Notes: a model not told the origin generated them from the letters alone. A stretch of DNA of 49,962 nt from a virus (IMGVR_UViG_3300030102_006157:1-49962); one strand, 5' to 3'. Shown: positions 1-7,803, counted from the stretch's first letter. Program-made: numbers and translations.

Positions 1-95
1 TCGATACTAGTATTTACAGCTGAAGTTTGCCAACACCAATTTGCATACTTATTAGAATCTATATCATTCTGTAATCTTATAATATTAGTCTTCAT
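1..95 (-). CDS. Partial CDS running off the left edge, unknown function
   Basis: An ATG at 93-95 opens a frame that stays open to base 1, giving about 31 residues beginning MKTNIIRLQNDIDS. It overlaps the stop codon of the upstream gene by 11 bases, the same tight packing as the rest of the operon, which supports it being real. Too little is present to assign a family. It is probably the next member of the surface-modification cassette transcribed leftwards. Confidence 0.5.
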   Translation of the reverse strand, partial: MKTNIIRLQNDIDSNKYANWCWQTSAVNTSI

Positions 96-276
96 ATTCA
101 CGACCTACTTTTTTTAAAAGCTCTCCATTTAAATGATGTGTACCGCTATTGTGTACTGCCCACCAAAAACAATTCCACATACTATAACTACCACCAACCC
201 ACCAAGGCTGAGGATATTTTTTTCCTTCTTCTCGTAATTGTTTCCACCAGCCGATAAAAAGTTTAATTCTTTTCAT
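85..276 (-). CDS. Small Trp-rich hypothetical protein (63 aa)
   Basis: Unrecognised. The protein is short and very rich in Trp (GWW, PWWVGGS, WNCFWW), with a basic start and no obvious transmembrane run. It overlaps the methyltransferase upstream by 14 bases and the partial gene downstream by 11, so it is translationally packed into the cassette. A similar aromatic, Trp-rich composition is seen in the 97-aa protein at 4352-4645, but no alignable homology was established. Confidence 0.6.
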   Translation of the reverse strand: MKRIKLFIGWWKQLREEGKKYPQPWWVGGSYSMWNCFWWAVHNSGTHHLNGELLKKVGREYED

Positions 277-880
277 TTGTCAATCTTATAATATAACTAT
301 CGGGTTGTCCAGTTATTTTCCTTAAATCAAATCTTTCTATATTCATACCGGAATCATTTATCGTTTGTAAAAATATTTTATTCATGTGCACATTATAATC
401 AAAAGGGTGATTTTTTATCCATTGATGTTGCATTTCTTCTTCACTCATGAGTTCAATAGGCCAAACATCTTCTATAAAATATTGACCATCGTCAGCTAAT
501 AACGGCTTAAAGTTTCGAAATGTTTTAGTATTTGCAATTGGTGTATGCATACCATCGTCGATAATAATATCAAATTTTAAATTAGTTAAATTACTATCGA
601 AAGCAAAAGTAGAATCGCCTTTTACAAAATTACATCTTTCTAATCCGTACGGTTCTATCTGTTCCATCGGGACTCTTTTAAATAAATCTAGTCCATATAA
701 AGTTGCATGAGGGAAATATTCGTGTAAAGCTAAAGTGCTTAATCCTTTATAAACGCCTATTTCTAATATATTCAACTGATCATCTTTTATGGGTTCAAAA
801 TACTTTTCATAGACAGTGTCGTATTTGTGTTTTATAGTTTTATCAGCTTTATACTTATTGAATAACTCACCTAACTTCAT
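263..880 (-). CDS. Class I SAM-dependent methyltransferase
   Basis: This 205-aa protein carries the Rossmann methyltransferase motif I (ILEIGVYKGLST, about residues 38-49) followed by an acidic strand end (GLDL) and a motif IV-like IIIDDGMH. The N-terminal K-x-DK...HKYD...YEKYF segment resembles the small-molecule/sugar O-methyltransferases related to macrocin and mycinose methyltransferases. It probably methylates a sugar or glycoconjugate, judged from the glycosyltransferase, nucleotidyltransferase and RLP genes upstream. A GAGG ribosome-binding site precedes the ATG. The substrate is unknown. Confidence 0.8.
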   Translation of the reverse strand: MKLGELFNKYKADKTIKHKYDTVYEKYFEPIKDDQLNILEIGVYKGLSTLALHEYFPHATLYGLDLFKRVPMEQIEPYGLERCNFVKGDSTFAFDSNLTNLKFDIIIDDGMHTPIANTKTFRNFKPLLADDGQYFIEDVWPIELMSEEEMQHQWIKNHPFDYNVHMNKIFLQTINDSGMNIERFDLRKITGQPDSYIIRLTNEKN

Positions 881-883
881 TTT

Positions 884-1579
884 TTACCTCGCTAATAATG
901 ATCCGCCATGATAACAATTATGTATATTATTATTAGGTTCACTTAAAACTTGCCACCAACCCCATTCTGCTGGCCATAAATTTTTAGCCGCATGCAATTC
1001 TTGTACGTATTTTGGATTAAAATGTTTAGGAGCGTGAAAGATTAGTGAATCTGCTAAGAAACAATACCAATCGTCATTTATATTATTTCTATCGACATTT
1101 AGTATTTGATCTACTTTATGTCCTCTTCCAGGTCGAGTCATAAATCCAACCGGATGGTCTAAAGCTTCTTCTAAATATGGTTGAAAATTAATCTCGTTTG
1201 ACAATAATGCGTCCCATCTTGTTCTAATCATTACATCATATTCTTTAGTAATTTTAGAAACGATATCAGCATATGCTAATATTTGTTTTGACGCGTGTTG
1301 TGTTTTACCTACGTTTAATTTTTTAGATTTGTAACCAATCCATTTGCCATGTAAACAGTCTGTTTTAGAATCGTTTATAGGATGATAATCAAATTCAGGC
1401 TCATCGCAATAGAATAAACTTTCATGATATTCTAATGGTACTTCAGCTGTTCTTTTTGTCCATGTGTGATAATATACATCGGCGTCAGCAAATGCAGTGT
1501 GCAATCTTTTTACTATTTCTTTAGGTCCAGGGCTTACGTGATTTCTATATAAACCATGTATACATAATGCAATTCTCAT
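884..1579 (-). CDS. Conserved hypothetical, possibly glycosyltransferase-related (231 aa)
   Basis: The protein starts MRIALCIHGLYRN, a Rossmann-type first strand with a glycine loop typical of small glycan-enzyme or WavE-like proteins. It later has an RTRWDALLS segment (about residues 119-127), which in WavE-type lipopolysaccharide proteins is part of the conserved core. There is no clear DxD motif and no signal peptide. It overlaps the nucleotidyltransferase gene by 4 bases (ATGA). Its position inside the sugar cassette is the main reason to suspect a glycan role; the assignment is tentative. Confidence 0.65.
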   Translation of the reverse strand: MRIALCIHGLYRNHVSPGPKEIVKRLHTAFADADVYYHTWTKRTAEVPLEYHESLFYCDEPEFDYHPINDSKTDCLHGKWIGYKSKKLNVGKTQHASKQILAYADIVSKITKEYDVMIRTRWDALLSNEINFQPYLEEALDHPVGFMTRPGRGHKVDQILNVDRNNINDDWYCFLADSLIFHAPKHFNPKYVQELHAAKNLWPAEWGWWQVLSEPNNNIHNCYHGGSLLAR

Positions 1580-2307
1580 ATTCTATCTAATTTATCCCAC
1601 CATTCACTTTGTTTTAAATCTTCTAATTCTTCCGGAGTTCCTAAGCCTATAAATTTTTCAACGTGAAAAGTCTTTATAGGATCCATTAAATAATTATAAA
1701 CTGGTGCTAAATAAAATTCTCCGTTAGTTCTATCATCTTCTTCCATCATCATTTTAACACCTTCAGCAAATTTCTTTTGTGATCCAAAATGATAAACTCC
1801 GACGGTAGCAATATTCGATATCATTTTCTTTTCTGCTAATTCTGTTACGTACCCATGATCATCTGTTGTTACGTAACTATGTATAGGTTTATTATGATTT
1901 GGTGTAAATGTAAATATAGTACCTTCATCAGATAAAGGATTTGCAAATATATCAGCTATAAATTTTTGCTTTTCCCATACCATAAGTTGATCGCAGTTAG
2001 CAACTAAAAATCCGTCAGTTTTATTTTGATCTATTGCGTGCATTACAGTACATGCTGCACCTTCTGTAGATTTATCTAATACATAAATCTTAGCTTCAGG
2101 ACAAGCTTCTCGTATTAATTGATCTAATTTGTATTCGTCAACATGATCTTTTCGAATGATTATGTGAATATCTGTTCCGTATAATATATTATCTAAGACT
2201 CTGACAAACATGGGTTTACCTTTAATATCGATTAAAGGTTTTAATTTATCATAACCAGCTTCAAAGAAACGCGATCCGTTTCCTGCCATGGGCAAAATTA
2301 TTTTCAT
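1576..2307 (-). CDS. NDP-sugar nucleotidyltransferase
   Basis: The N-terminus carries the nucleotidyltransferase signature PMAGNGSRFFEAGYDKLKPL, i.e. the G-x-G-x-R-F loop with the following Lys-Pro-Leu that binds the NTP. An NCDQ segment (about residues 104-107) matches the acidic metal site of sugar-phosphate nucleotidylyltransferases. The reaction would be NTP plus sugar-1-phosphate to NDP-sugar. At 243 aa it is a minimal catalytic domain without a left-handed beta-helix. It overlaps the RLP gene upstream by 4 bases, so the two are likely translationally coupled, which suggests the RLP and this enzyme act on the same sugar path. Confidence 0.88.
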   Translation of the reverse strand: MKIILPMAGNGSRFFEAGYDKLKPLIDIKGKPMFVRVLDNILYGTDIHIIIRKDHVDEYKLDQLIREACPEAKIYVLDKSTEGAACTVMHAIDQNKTDGFLVANCDQLMVWEKQKFIADIFANPLSDEGTIFTFTPNHNKPIHSYVTTDDHGYVTELAEKKMISNIATVGVYHFGSQKKFAEGVKMMMEEDDRTNGEFYLAPVYNYLMDPIKTFHVEKFIGLGTPEELEDLKQSEWWDKLDRI

Positions 2308-3359
2308 TCAAGACTCTTTCTCATTTCATATACTTTTTCATATATATTCTCGCCAGTATGTAACCAGCCTCCAACATTAGCCATCCAGTTATTTCCAATA
2401 TTACCTCGTATTTGTCTGGCAATCTCAGGATTCATACCGCAGCTTAATGCTGCAACTCTATCTGCGTTTTGTAAATCAGATACGGCTTGTAAAGTTTCTT
2501 CTTCTGATTCACCTTCTGGATAATAACCACCAAGCATTCCAACATGAACTGAATCGACACCAGCCATAATCGCTAATTTAACTATTACATTCCAAGATAT
2601 TGAAAATTTATTACCAGGATCTGTCCATGTTCTTATTCCAGATCTTTGAAAATGGGTAACAACGTGATATAAATTACTTGTTGTATATGCACCCATTCCT
2701 GACCAGAAATTAATATGACATGCTTCTCCGCCGTGATCGTTTATCGTTTTAAAATTCTCACATAATTCATAAGGATCGGCGTTAATACAATAAGCGTATA
2801 CACCTTTCCAATTGCATTTTGATATTGCATTTGATATTACGTCGACTCTTTCGTTTAAAGGTAGATAACCATTGTCTGCCATGATTTCATCTTCTTTGAT
2901 AAAATCTGCACCGCCGTCCATCATTTGTTGTGTGATCGAAACAAGTTGATCTGCAGTTAAACCAGACTTTGGTTTTATTATCCCACCAAATAACGGTCTA
3001 TTTTCTGCATCAACTCGATACTTCCAGCTTTTCATACCAAGAACAGGTTCATTCATGTATGGTAAACCTTCGATATCGATAACTCTACAACGATGAACGC
3101 ATTCAATATCTGATTGACCGCCTTGTATGATACATAGAAGTTGATTTAAATTTGGCCATTTAAAAGCTTTTAATGGAAACTTTATCTTAACGATATTGCC
3201 ATCGATAGAATCGATGATCGCTTCCATTTCTTTTATGTTTGGTGAATTTTCGATTTCATTTCGAATATTTGGATTACCTATACTTTGACCTATGGCTATA
3301 TTCCATGCAGCCTTTTGTATGTCTGGTCCATCAACTTCGTATGTGACTGTATAATGCAT
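2304..3359 (-). CDS. RuBisCO-like protein (form IV-type RLP)
   Basis: A 351-aa protein with the RuBisCO large-subunit barrel signatures in order. IIKPKSGLT (K129, K131) matches the K175/K177 loop. GGADFIKEDE (K155, D157, E158) matches the carbamylated Lys/metal site K201, D203, E204. VHVGMLGG (H272) matches H327; LSCGMNPE (S306, G308) matches S379-G381; NVGGW (330-331) matches G403-G404. The HR pair (H294/R295) is not evident, being replaced around TDPGNKFS, and the loop-6 Lys334 is absent, with Tyr-Tyr at that place. True carboxylase activity is therefore unlikely and an RLP enolase/isomerase/aldolase-type reaction is more likely. The length is below the usual 400-470 aa because the N-terminal domain is short. 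It sits between a coiled-coil DUF465-like gene and a sugar nucleotidyltransferase. Confidence 0.88.
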   Translation of the reverse strand: MHYTVTYEVDGPDIQKAAWNIAIGQSIGNPNIRNEIENSPNIKEMEAIIDSIDGNIVKIKFPLKAFKWPNLNQLLCIIQGGQSDIECVHRCRVIDIEGLPYMNEPVLGMKSWKYRVDAENRPLFGGIIKPKSGLTADQLVSITQQMMDGGADFIKEDEIMADNGYLPLNERVDVISNAISKCNWKGVYAYCINADPYELCENFKTINDHGGEACHINFWSGMGAYTTSNLYHVVTHFQRSGIRTWTDPGNKFSISWNVIVKLAIMAGVDSVHVGMLGGYYPEGESEEETLQAVSDLQNADRVAALSCGMNPEIARQIRGNIGNNWMANVGGWLHTGENIYEKVYEMRKSLE

Positions 3360-3577
3360 TACCTAAAACTTTCTACTCCGCCTTGATGTTGATCATAATC
3401 ATATTCTGTTAATCTATTTATTTCGTCTTTAATCCATAGTTTTTCTTTTTTTAATTCTTTTAACATTGTTTTATGCTCTGTATCTCGAATCTTTTCTCTT
3501 TCTCTTTCCATCTTTGCTACTCTTTTACTTAAGAAACTATGTCTGAGTCTGAGTTTACCGATATCGTCAACTTGCAT
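3359..3577 (-). CDS. Small coiled-coil protein, DUF465/YdcH-like
   Basis: The 72-aa protein is almost entirely charged helix. The segment LKKEKLWIKDEINRL (about residues 43-57) matches the YdcH/DUF465 pattern of L-K-K-E-K-L-x-L-K-D-E-I. It overlaps the glycosyltransferase by 11 bases and shares a TAATG with the RLP start, so it is translationally coupled to the RLP. Function is unknown; such proteins often form small helical oligomers. Confidence 0.7.
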   Translation of the reverse strand: MQVDDIGKLRLRHSFLSKRVAKMEREREKIRDTEHKTMLKELKKEKLWIKDEINRLTEYDYDQHQGGVESFR

Positions 3578-4352
3578 TTATAACCTCCATAAGTTGTTCG
3601 ACGTTTTCACCAGCTTCTGGTAATTTGTCTTTTAAAAAGAAATGTACGAAATGACATTCGTTAATTTTAGTATTTGCTGAAAATAAACCATTCCATTTCC
3701 AGTGCAACTTTTTAATTTTCATCTTTTCTTTATTAATCCAATAATTTAACAAAGTTTGATCTGTAGACCATTTCCATGCTCCCATACCATCAACAAACAT
3801 TTTGAATTCTTGTCTTTCGATAAATTCTCTTGGTGTTTGACCTTCAAGATATTTTGCAAATGATTTGTTCATAAGCATAATACCCATATTCATAAAAGGT
3901 GCAGGAACTTGTGGTGACCAATCATCCCATACTTTTAAAGCACCGTATTGCATATGTGAATAATTTAAAATCTTTTGATAGTACGTTGATGTTATAGGCA
4001 TTTCATTTTCAATTACACCACCAAAATCATATTCACTTTCTAATTCATCAAAAAAATCAGGGGAATTTTCTCTAACATAAACATCAGCATCGATTATTGC
4101 AATCTGATCATATTTGTGAAACCAACTAAAAGCATTTTCTTTTTCATATATCGGTAAATAACCACCGTGTTTTTCATAAGATTCGCGACTTCTATTCGTT
4201 ACAAAAATATCCGGTTTAATTCTTAGAATAGGTTCACTTTGACAAATATAATCTGCACCTATTTTATTCGCATATTCTTTTACTGATCTTGTACAGTGAT
4301 TATATAAACGAGATTTTTTTCCTACATAAACTTGATATATCAATTTTTTCAT
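3567..4352 (-). CDS. DxD-motif glycosyltransferase (GT8-like)
   Basis: This 261-aa protein has a YDQIAIIDADVYVREN segment (about residues 80-95), in which D-A-D is the metal/nucleotide-sugar binding DxD. STDQTLLNYWI (about 198-208) and a late HFVHFF follow, an arrangement typical of GT-A fold GT8-like transferases. It presumably transfers a sugar from an NDP-donor made by the neighbouring cassette. It has no signal peptide or membrane segment, so it would act in the cytoplasm. The acceptor (phage DNA, virion protein or host surface) cannot be read from sequence. Confidence 0.72.
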   Translation of the reverse strand: MKKLIYQVYVGKKSRLYNHCTRSVKEYANKIGADYICQSEPILRIKPDIFVTNRSRESYEKHGGYLPIYEKENAFSWFHKYDQIAIIDADVYVRENSPDFFDELESEYDFGGVIENEMPITSTYYQKILNYSHMQYGALKVWDDWSPQVPAPFMNMGIMLMNKSFAKYLEGQTPREFIERQEFKMFVDGMGAWKWSTDQTLLNYWINKEKMKIKKLHWKWNGLFSANTKINECHFVHFFLKDKLPEAGENVEQLMEVINAS

Positions 4353-4645
4353 TATAATCTTGTCCTAAACTTTCTAACGAAACCTTTATATACAATCATT
4401 TTCCACCAAGGAGAATAACGTGGTAATCCTTTGAGAGTATATTCCCACTGTACACCGTCTTTATCTTCCCAAACCCAATGATGTCCTCCCCATCTTTTAC
4501 TAGGTATTCCAATTATACGACCACCCTTGAACGCAAATTGCCAAAGCGACCAATACCAACAATTACTATATTTTGTAAAAATAGGAATAAAAAAAGTAAA
4601 ACACCATAAAAAAATCATCCACAAAGTTATCAATTTATGTTTCAT
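4352..4645 (-). CDS. Membrane-anchored Trp-rich hypothetical (97 aa)
   Basis: A hydrophobic segment (LITLWMIFLWCFTFFIPIF, about residues 5-23) is followed by a Trp/Gly-rich, basic soluble part (WGGHHWVWEDKDG, WKMIVYKG, KFRTRL). This looks like a single-pass inner-membrane protein or an uncleaved signal anchor. It overlaps the glycosyltransferase start by one base and abuts the EF-hand protein upstream. Function is unknown. Confidence 0.65.
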   Translation of the reverse strand: MKHKLITLWMIFLWCFTFFIPIFTKYSNCWYWSLWQFAFKGGRIIGIPSKRWGGHHWVWEDKDGVQWEYTLKGLPRYSPWWKMIVYKGFVRKFRTRL

Positions 4646-5043
4646 TATCTATTATCACGTACCTCTTTTCTATGTTGTGTACTTATTGAATTGCTTCTTG
4701 AAGCTGCAAGAGCTTCTTTACCGTAGAATGCTGCAACGATTGCTGCAACTGAAACAAAATATACCGCAGCCATATCACCGAGAATTGAAGCTGCTTGAGC
4801 TAAACCTAACCATTGTGCTAATACAACTGCAAAAGGATATAATAACATACCCCATAATGCAAACCAAGCCATTCTACGCTGTGCATCTTGTTTTGCATCT
4901 TCGTTTTCCATATCCGATTTTAAATCTTGCAATCTTATCATTCTTTCTTCAGTTGCAATTTCATCATCTGTTATGATACCATCACCATCTCTATCAAGAT
5001 GTGACCATTGCGAACCAGGTTCAAGCTTCTTTGCTGGGGCCAT
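4645..5043 (-). CDS. EF-hand membrane protein, holin-like candidate
   Basis: The 132-aa protein begins with a textbook EF-hand calcium loop (D17-R-D19-G-D21-G-I-I24-TDD-E28; ligands at positions 1, 3, 5 and 12, Gly at 6, Ile at 8). A charged helix then precedes two hydrophobic segments (about 61-83 and 88-108) and a basic, Ser-rich tail. The two transmembrane helices and small size fit a holin or other phage membrane protein. The fused calcium-binding loop is unusual and might allow ion sensing. The holin role is inference. Confidence 0.72.
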   Translation of the reverse strand: MAPAKKLEPGSQWSHLDRDGDGIITDDEIATEERMIRLQDLKSDMENEDAKQDAQRRMAWFALWGMLLYPFAVVLAQWLGLAQAASILGDMAAVYFVSVAAIVAAFYGKEALAASRSNSISTQHRKEVRDNR

Positions 5044-5239
5044 TTAATTCTCCTACGATCTGTTTTGCTATATTTAACGCATCATTATAACCATTACGTA
5101 GTGAGTTAGACTTATAACCCTCATCAATATACCACTCAAGTATATCTATATCTGAACCATGCCTAGGCATTGTATAATTTTCAGTTATTTGTTCGAATTG
5201 AAATCTTAAATTTAGTAGCTCAGCCACCGATTTGTTCAT
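5021..5239 (-). CDS. Small hypothetical protein (72 aa)
   Basis: Unrecognised soluble protein with mixed acidic and basic residues and a C-terminal amphipathic helix (YNDALNIAKQIVGEL). It overlaps its neighbours on both sides by about 20 bases, supporting expression as part of the operon. No motif or membrane segment is visible. Confidence 0.6.
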   Translation of the reverse strand: MNKSVAELLNLRFQFEQITENYTMPRHGSDIDILEWYIDEGYKSNSLRNGYNDALNIAKQIVGELNGPSKEA

Positions 5240-5804
5240 ATACCATTCTCCAGTTTGACATTAAAGGTATACCCTCAGTTAAATGTTTTTCAACTTTAAT
5301 ATGAGGGTGTTTGATAAGCAAAGGTTCTAAACCAAGTTCTTTACCAGTAACTGCATTTTGAACCTTATCTTCTATCCAGTAAGTACCTGGATAAAACTCT
5401 GAATATTTTAATAAAATATCGTCTTTATCTGCACCTGTGTCGAGGTATATAAATTCATCAAAAACTTCTTTACCAAAAATGTTTTGAAGATTTTTTGTTC
5501 TAAGTTTTTGTGTATAAGGATTTAATGATAATGAAGTAATTACGGTAAATTTGTGTCCGAATTCTTCATAAATTTTTCTAACATATTTAACTGAATCATA
5601 TAATGGTGGTAAGAAACCAATATTTGCAGAATTGTTAAATTGTAAAATATATTCAAAGATATCAGGCATATCATATCGATCTGCTTGGTCATAGACTCGA
5701 ACATCGCCTTCTGCAAATATTCCTTTTTCTCTCATCATCCAAGCGTCAAATGGATCACGCCAATTTAAAAGAACTCCATCACAATCTGTTAGTATAATAC
5801 TCAT
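5220..5804 (-). CDS. HAD-superfamily phosphatase/nucleotidase
   Basis: HAD motif I (DCDGVLLNW) lies at residues 6-14 when the ATG at 5804 is used; that ATG shares TAATG with the upstream stop. A longer GTG start at 5816 would only add four residues. A later VITSLS (motif II, Ser/Thr) and YWIEDKVQNA (motif IV-type acidic residue) complete the pattern. It is probably a small-molecule phosphatase such as a 5'-nucleotidase, acting in the cytoplasm. It is the second gene after a GGGTTTACA-type promoter. The substrate is uncertain. Confidence 0.75.
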   Translation of the reverse strand: MSIILTDCDGVLLNWRDPFDAWMMREKGIFAEGDVRVYDQADRYDMPDIFEYILQFNNSANIGFLPPLYDSVKYVRKIYEEFGHKFTVITSLSLNPYTQKLRTKNLQNIFGKEVFDEFIYLDTGADKDDILLKYSEFYPGTYWIEDKVQNAVTGKELGLEPLLIKHPHIKVEKHLTEGIPLMSNWRMVYEQIGG

Positions 5805-6070
5805 TATAAAATCCACATGTCGTTTTTAGTATAATTATCTGGATTTAAAATTTCTACATCGTCAGCTTTAACCCAAACGCTCATAGCTAAATTGTCATCA
5901 TCTTTAATTTTTAACATTTTATGTTCAATGTTTTTTGCGATGATTTCACCAGTTCTTTCAAGAACTTTCATACATCTAACAGGAACGTCAGCTAACGTAT
6001 AAAAACCTGATGGTCTATCCCACTCATCAACTGGAAATTCATATTTATATTTTACTAAGTATTTTGTCAT
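5804..6070 (-). CDS. Small hypothetical protein (88 aa)
   Basis: First gene after the promoter at 6096-6126, preceded by a strong GAGGAG ribosome-binding site. The protein is beta-rich and charged (MTKYLVKYKYEFPVDEWDR...) with no recognisable motif. First position in an early-type operon suggests an early function. Confidence 0.65.
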   Translation of the reverse strand: MTKYLVKYKYEFPVDEWDRPSGFYTLADVPVRCMKVLERTGEIIAKNIEHKMLKIKDDDNLAMSVWVKADDVEILNPDNYTKNDMWIL

Positions 6071-6095
6071 TATTTAATTTCTCCTCTATATTATT

Positions 6096-6126
6096 AATAT
6101 AATCATTATTTCGTAAATGTAAACCC
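6096..6126 (-). promoter_or_regulatory. Promoter, GGGTTTACA class (copy 1)
   Basis: Read on the minus strand: GGG then TTTACA (6118-6123), a 16-base spacer and TATATT (6096-6101), followed by TAATA and GAGGAG before the ATG of the 88-aa gene. It is one of four matching promoters in the window (others at 7727-7757, 26718-26749 and 37963-37993). Confidence 0.75.
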
Positions 6127-6149
6127 TTACTAAGTAAAGTTTTTTTATA

Positions 6150-6167
6150 TGTTACATTTATGTAACA
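6150..6167. promoter_or_regulatory. Inverted repeat TGTTACAT-TT-ATGTAACA, operator candidate
   Basis: A perfect 8-base inverted repeat around a 2-base centre lies about 27 bases upstream of the -35 of promoter copy 1. Related GTTACA repeats sit in the same place at promoter copies 3 and 4. No T-run follows, so it is a better protein-binding site than a terminator. Confidence 0.55.
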
Positions 6168-6168
6168 G

Positions 6169-6393
6169 TTAATCCCAATCATAATCTAAGCTAGTAGTTT
6201 GACGATATCTGTCACCATAATATTCTTCAGCATATTGAGATGCATCAGTATAATGATTGATATTCCCGTTATCAGAAGCATATCTATCAAGATATGAAAT
6301 TTCTGTTCTTTTTATCCGTTGATTTCTTTTTAATTTTTTATTAAACTTCTTACCAACCTTTTTAATTAATTTTAATCTAGTATCTAAATCCAT
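6169..6393 (-). CDS. Small basic hypothetical protein (74 aa)
   Basis: The N-terminal half is Lys/Arg-rich helix (LIKKVGKKFNKKLKRNQR) and the C-terminal half is Tyr/Asp-rich (YAEEYYGDRYRQ). This is unrecognised. It is the last gene of the operon driven from promoter copy 2, ending 2 bases before the operator-like repeat of copy 1. Confidence 0.6.
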   Translation of the reverse strand: MDLDTRLKLIKKVGKKFNKKLKRNQRIKRTEISYLDRYASDNGNINHYTDASQYAEEYYGDRYRQTTSLDYDWD

Positions 6394-6565
6394 AATGATC
6401 TCCCATAATATAAATGAAACAAAGTAATACGATGAATAATATCGTTACGTAAGTTTTTTGAAATAGAAGCCAACTTCCCAACAACATGATGAGGAGAAAT
6501 AATATAGGTCGGGAAGTGACTTCTAACCATAAAGTTTGTAATATATTGAATAATACTGTATACAT
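6377..6565 (-). CDS. Small two-segment membrane protein (62 aa)
   Basis: Two hydrophobic stretches (about residues 18-34 and 38-55) make up most of the protein, which ends MGDHYGFRY. It overlaps both neighbours. A small phage inner-membrane protein of unknown role is the most that can be said. Confidence 0.6.
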   Translation of the reverse strand: MYTVLFNILQTLWLEVTSRPILFLLIMLLGSWLLFQKTYVTILFIVLLCFIYIMGDHYGFRY

Positions 6566-7365
6566 TACAAACCCTTTGTGACTGTTACGCTAGCAATCGT
6601 TTCGAATTGTCTAGGGTGTTTTTTAATGATATCAGAAAGCTTGATAGCAACTCTTAAACTCATTTCTCTAAGAACATCTTCTTTCTGTTCGATAAATCTT
6701 AAGATTTTATTTTCTTCAGACTTAGTTAAACCTTTATCAGAAAGTAAACCTTGCTTAACAACTTGCTTAATTCTAATAAAATAATCTCTACGAGTTTTCA
6801 TAGCTAAATCAATATAGTGAGATCTAGAAACCATCGCTTGTAAATGCGGAGCTAACTTAGTTCCTTTTTCGATTATAGCATCAAAATCTAGATTAGTTAT
6901 AAAAACGATTGTACCTTCAAAAGAAAAGGTTCTTGGAATTATATTTGATTCGCTGTCTACCATATCGTAATCGGCAAGATATGATACCTTTCTTTTTTCA
7001 GTTGAGTCGGTTACAGCTTTTAACATCGCTAAAGTTGTATCATCATGAAATATTGAATCGCTATCATCGAATACAATCATTTGACCTTTGTTTCTATATT
7101 CCCAAAGAGTTCTAAATAAACCAGTTGCTTTTACATAACCTTTTACAACTGTGTGATTTTCTTCTTCGGGATCCCAATTTTCTAAAGCCTTTTCAACTGT
7201 AAACGATTTACCAAGACCAGCTGGACCAGAAATAATCAAAGATTTAACATCACCACTTATAGCAGCTTGTGTCATTAAATTTAAGATAGAAAATCTATTT
7301 TTTAATTTTTTATCGATTTCTCTATCAGTTTCATTTGATCTTGAAGGTATAACAATCTTTCTCAT
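6565..7365 (-). CDS. AAA+ ATPase
   Basis: The protein has 266 aa with Walker A GPAGLGKS (residues 47-54), Walker B MIVFDDSD (96-103), a sensor-1-type IVFITNLDF and a possible arginine finger in the MVSRSHYIDLAM segment. This single-domain AAA+ layout occurs widely in T4-like marine phages. It would use ATP hydrolysis to remodel a nucleic-acid or protein complex; its partner may be the 110-aa protein whose stop overlaps its start. It is expressed from promoter copy 2. Confidence 0.85.
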   Translation of the reverse strand: MRKIVIPSRSNETDREIDKKLKNRFSILNLMTQAAISGDVKSLIISGPAGLGKSFTVEKALENWDPEEENHTVVKGYVKATGLFRTLWEYRNKGQMIVFDDSDSIFHDDTTLAMLKAVTDSTEKRKVSYLADYDMVDSESNIIPRTFSFEGTIVFITNLDFDAIIEKGTKLAPHLQAMVSRSHYIDLAMKTRRDYFIRIKQVVKQGLLSDKGLTKSEENKILRFIEQKEDVLREMSLRVAIKLSDIIKKHPRQFETIASVTVTKGL

Positions 7366-7697
7366 TATATACGCTCCTTAAATCCAACAGTTGATGGAGT
7401 TATATCATCTTCAAAATCAGGGTGAACTGGAAGATCAGCCCATTTTCTAGCTATACGATTATTTCTCCAACTTTTATAATCTTCTGTTTCGTTTTTATGT
7501 AAAGAGATCATTTCCTCATACTGAGTTTCATACTCAGCTTCAATTTCTTCTTGACCATGTTCTAGAGCAATAACAACTGCTAAAACTTCAGTAAGAACTT
7601 TATCTCTTGATTGATCTTTAACGATACCATCAGTAACGATTTTGTTTAATCGATCCAACATTACTTGATGATCTAAAATAGAATTTAATTTAATCAT
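7365..7697 (-). CDS. Acidic hypothetical protein (110 aa), first gene of the AAA+ operon
   Basis: Predicted mostly helical and acidic (HGQEEIEAEYETQYEEM) with no catalytic motif. It directly follows promoter copy 2 with the leader ...TTAATGAGGAG, and overlaps the AAA+ gene by one base (TAATG type), suggesting the two proteins act together. This is unrecognised. Confidence 0.65.
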   Translation of the reverse strand: MIKLNSILDHQVMLDRLNKIVTDGIVKDQSRDKVLTEVLAVVIALEHGQEEIEAEYETQYEEMISLHKNETEDYKSWRNNRIARKWADLPVHPDFEDDITPSTVGFKERI

Positions 7698-7726
7698 ACT
7701 TTTTTCTCCTCATTAAGTATAGTATT

Positions 7727-7757
7727 AATATAATACGTTTTGAGAAAAAGTAAACCC
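7727..7757 (-). promoter_or_regulatory. Promoter, GGGTTTAC class (copy 2)
   Basis: Minus strand: GGG-TTTACT (7749-7757 region), 16-base spacer, TATATT (7727-7732), then a leader ACTATACTTAATGAGGAG nearly identical to that of copy 4. A single GTTACA half site (7803-7808) lies upstream, overlapping the stop codon of the nuclease gene. Confidence 0.72.
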
Positions 7758-7803
7758 TTTAAATGCGTTTTTTTGAAATTAATTTAAATTTGTATCTTTT
7801 ATG

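Noticed and set aside
2304-3359. Calling the RLP a true RuBisCO
   Set aside because: The HR pair that binds the phosphate (H294/R295) and the loop-6 Lys334 are not found and the protein is only 351 aa, so carboxylase/oxygenase activity is not supported.
4527-4976. Plus-strand reading frame opposite the EF-hand gene
   Set aside because: It is low-complexity and antisense to two well-supported minus-strand genes; no ribosome-binding site or motif. The same applies to the other plus-strand frames across the window except 31947-33092 and 36260-36772.
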